A stretch of DNA of 6,998 nt from a candidate division WWE3 bacterium. GTDB lineage: Bacteria > Patescibacteriota > 4484-211 > JAGQKX01. The DNA lies in contig JAGQKX010000037.1 of NCBI GenBank assembly GCA_020429905.1, positions 1-6,998 of the forward strand, read 5' to 3'. The notes beneath the pieces are model-generated. The model was given only the letters and a program-made list of their open reading frames with translations, was not told the DNA's origin and ran no database searches. Each line of letters begins with the position of its first letter. Positions within the stretch are counted from its first letter, which is position 1. Positions 6,409-6,998 of the stretch are shown piece by piece. A program made the translations under genes and the position numbers.

Positions 6409-6909
6409 TTACGGACCAACAGATTTATTTCTCATTGATACAGTGGTCGTGACCGTAGCTGGAACCTGTCGTATCGTGGTGGCTCCATATGCTTGAATAG
6501 TAACGCGGATGCTTGGTGGTGTGTCAACCGTTGATAGATCTTCGAAAGCAAGCGAAGTGACAACAACGTTATTCGGAGAAACTTGATAAGGAGTCCCATT
6601 TTCTTCTTTAAATAAAGCGTTTCCTTGTCGATAATAATGGAGGGTATCTGATCCTTTTGTGATTTCTAATTCGGCCCCTCCATTTGTGAGTTGGGCTGTG
6701 TCACCCCACCGAAGATCTTGAGTTACGGCCAAACTTAATGTATTCATCGCAAAGTTTAAATCTTGTGTTTCTACCGTTTCGGCCCGAACTCGCAAGATAT
6801 TAACTAATACACCTAAATTAACAACCAGAAGTAGTGCCGAAATGGCAATATAGATAACTACCTCGATAAGTGTCAACCCTTTTGAATTGTTGAATGTATT
6901 TTTTTGCAT
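6409..6909 (-). CDS. Type IV pilus / type II secretion minor prepilin, PulJ/PilW-like
   Basis: This 166-residue prepilin has a textbook class III signal. An 11-residue leader ends in SKG, and cleavage by prepilin peptidase after G11 would expose L12 as residue 1, with E16 as the conserved Glu+5 (GLTLIE). The hydrophobic helix VVIYIAISALLLVVNLGVLVNIL (17-39) forms the membrane anchor and filament core. It continues into an amphipathic helix with Arg and Glu (RVRAETVETQDLNFAMNTL). The C-terminal part is beta-rich, with a strand pattern like LEITKGSDTLHYYRQGNALFKE, as in PulJ/PilW-type (GspJ) minor pseudopilins. Position just before a PilX/GspK-like gene fits the usual minor pilin order, in which the J-like and K-like subunits belong to the tip complex. 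The ATG at 6909 gives the expected short leader; only a weak GGAAAG, too far upstream, resembles a Shine-Dalgarno. Further minor pilin genes may lie beyond the right edge. Exact subtype uncertain. Confidence 0.9.
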   Translation of the reverse strand: MQKNTFNNSKGLTLIEVVIYIAISALLLVVNLGVLVNILRVRAETVETQDLNFAMNTLSLAVTQDLRWGDTAQLTNGGAELEITKGSDTLHYYRQGNALFKEENGTPYQVSPNNVVVTSLAFEDLSTVDTPPSIRVTIQAYGATTIRQVPATVTTTVSMRNKSVGP

Positions 6910-6998
6910 ATAGTTAACTAAAAACTTTCCACTAACTGATTATTTTTGTTGTTGTGTATGTGTAGGTTTTCCCAAAACTATCTCACGAAACCGTTACT

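Noticed and set aside
6911..6920. Perfect palindrome TAGTTAACTA just before the prepilin ATG as an operator
   Set aside because: Ten AT-rich bases in an AT-rich spacer are expected by chance, and there is no second copy or recognisable promoter to make it an operator.
6966..6978. GTTTT-CCC-AAAAC hairpin as a terminator of an upstream pilin gene
   Set aside because: The stem is a 5-bp, almost pure AT helix without a following T-run on either strand.
6978..6998. C-terminal end of another minus-strand gene at the right edge
   Set aside because: Two frames reach stops here (ending VTVS or SNGFVR), and a pilin gene upstream is plausible, but four to six residues cannot support a gene call.

Overview
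The window (G+C in the low 40s by eye) comes from a bacterium using the standard code: TAG, TGA and TAA all serve as stops. Two things point towards the Patescibacteria/CPR radiation, probably a Parcubacteria-like lineage. SecA carries a long extra loop between its Walker A region and its conserved TYGTNNEFGFDYLRDN block, and it sits close to a cluster of type IV pilin-like genes, one of them a von Willebrand A (VWA) pilin. This placement is inferred from family knowledge and was not tested with a tree.

Layout: bases 2-484 (+) hold the C-terminal 160 residues of an unrecognised protein whose start lies outside the window. A spacer of about 100 bases follows, with a good promoter candidate and a small leader hairpin. 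Then comes a full-length secA (587-3379, +), the ATPase motor of the Sec translocase. After it, an extended -10 promoter candidate and a strong Shine-Dalgarno precede a two-gene unit: a class I SAM-dependent methyltransferase (3471-4235) and an HD-domain phosphohydrolase (4232-4822), which overlap by ATGA. Only 4 bases further on, the stop of a minus-strand unit is reached. That unit is read from the right edge leftwards: a PulJ/PilW-type minor prepilin (6409-6909), then a large VWA protein with a PilX/GspK-like N-terminus (4827-6404). No rRNA, tRNA, CRISPR array, insertion sequence or convincing factor-independent terminator was seen.

How the genes fit together: SecA drives secretion of proteins across the cytoplasmic membrane. 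The minus-strand genes encode surface filament components, which need membrane insertion and prepilin processing. The most interesting object is the VWA protein. It appears to combine a pilin-like membrane helix, a VWA domain with an intact MIDAS metal site, and a beta-sandwich resembling a carbohydrate-binding module inserted inside the VWA fold. That architecture suits an adhesin at the tip of a type IV pilus. The methyltransferase/HD pair looks like a small metabolic or modification module with unknown substrates.
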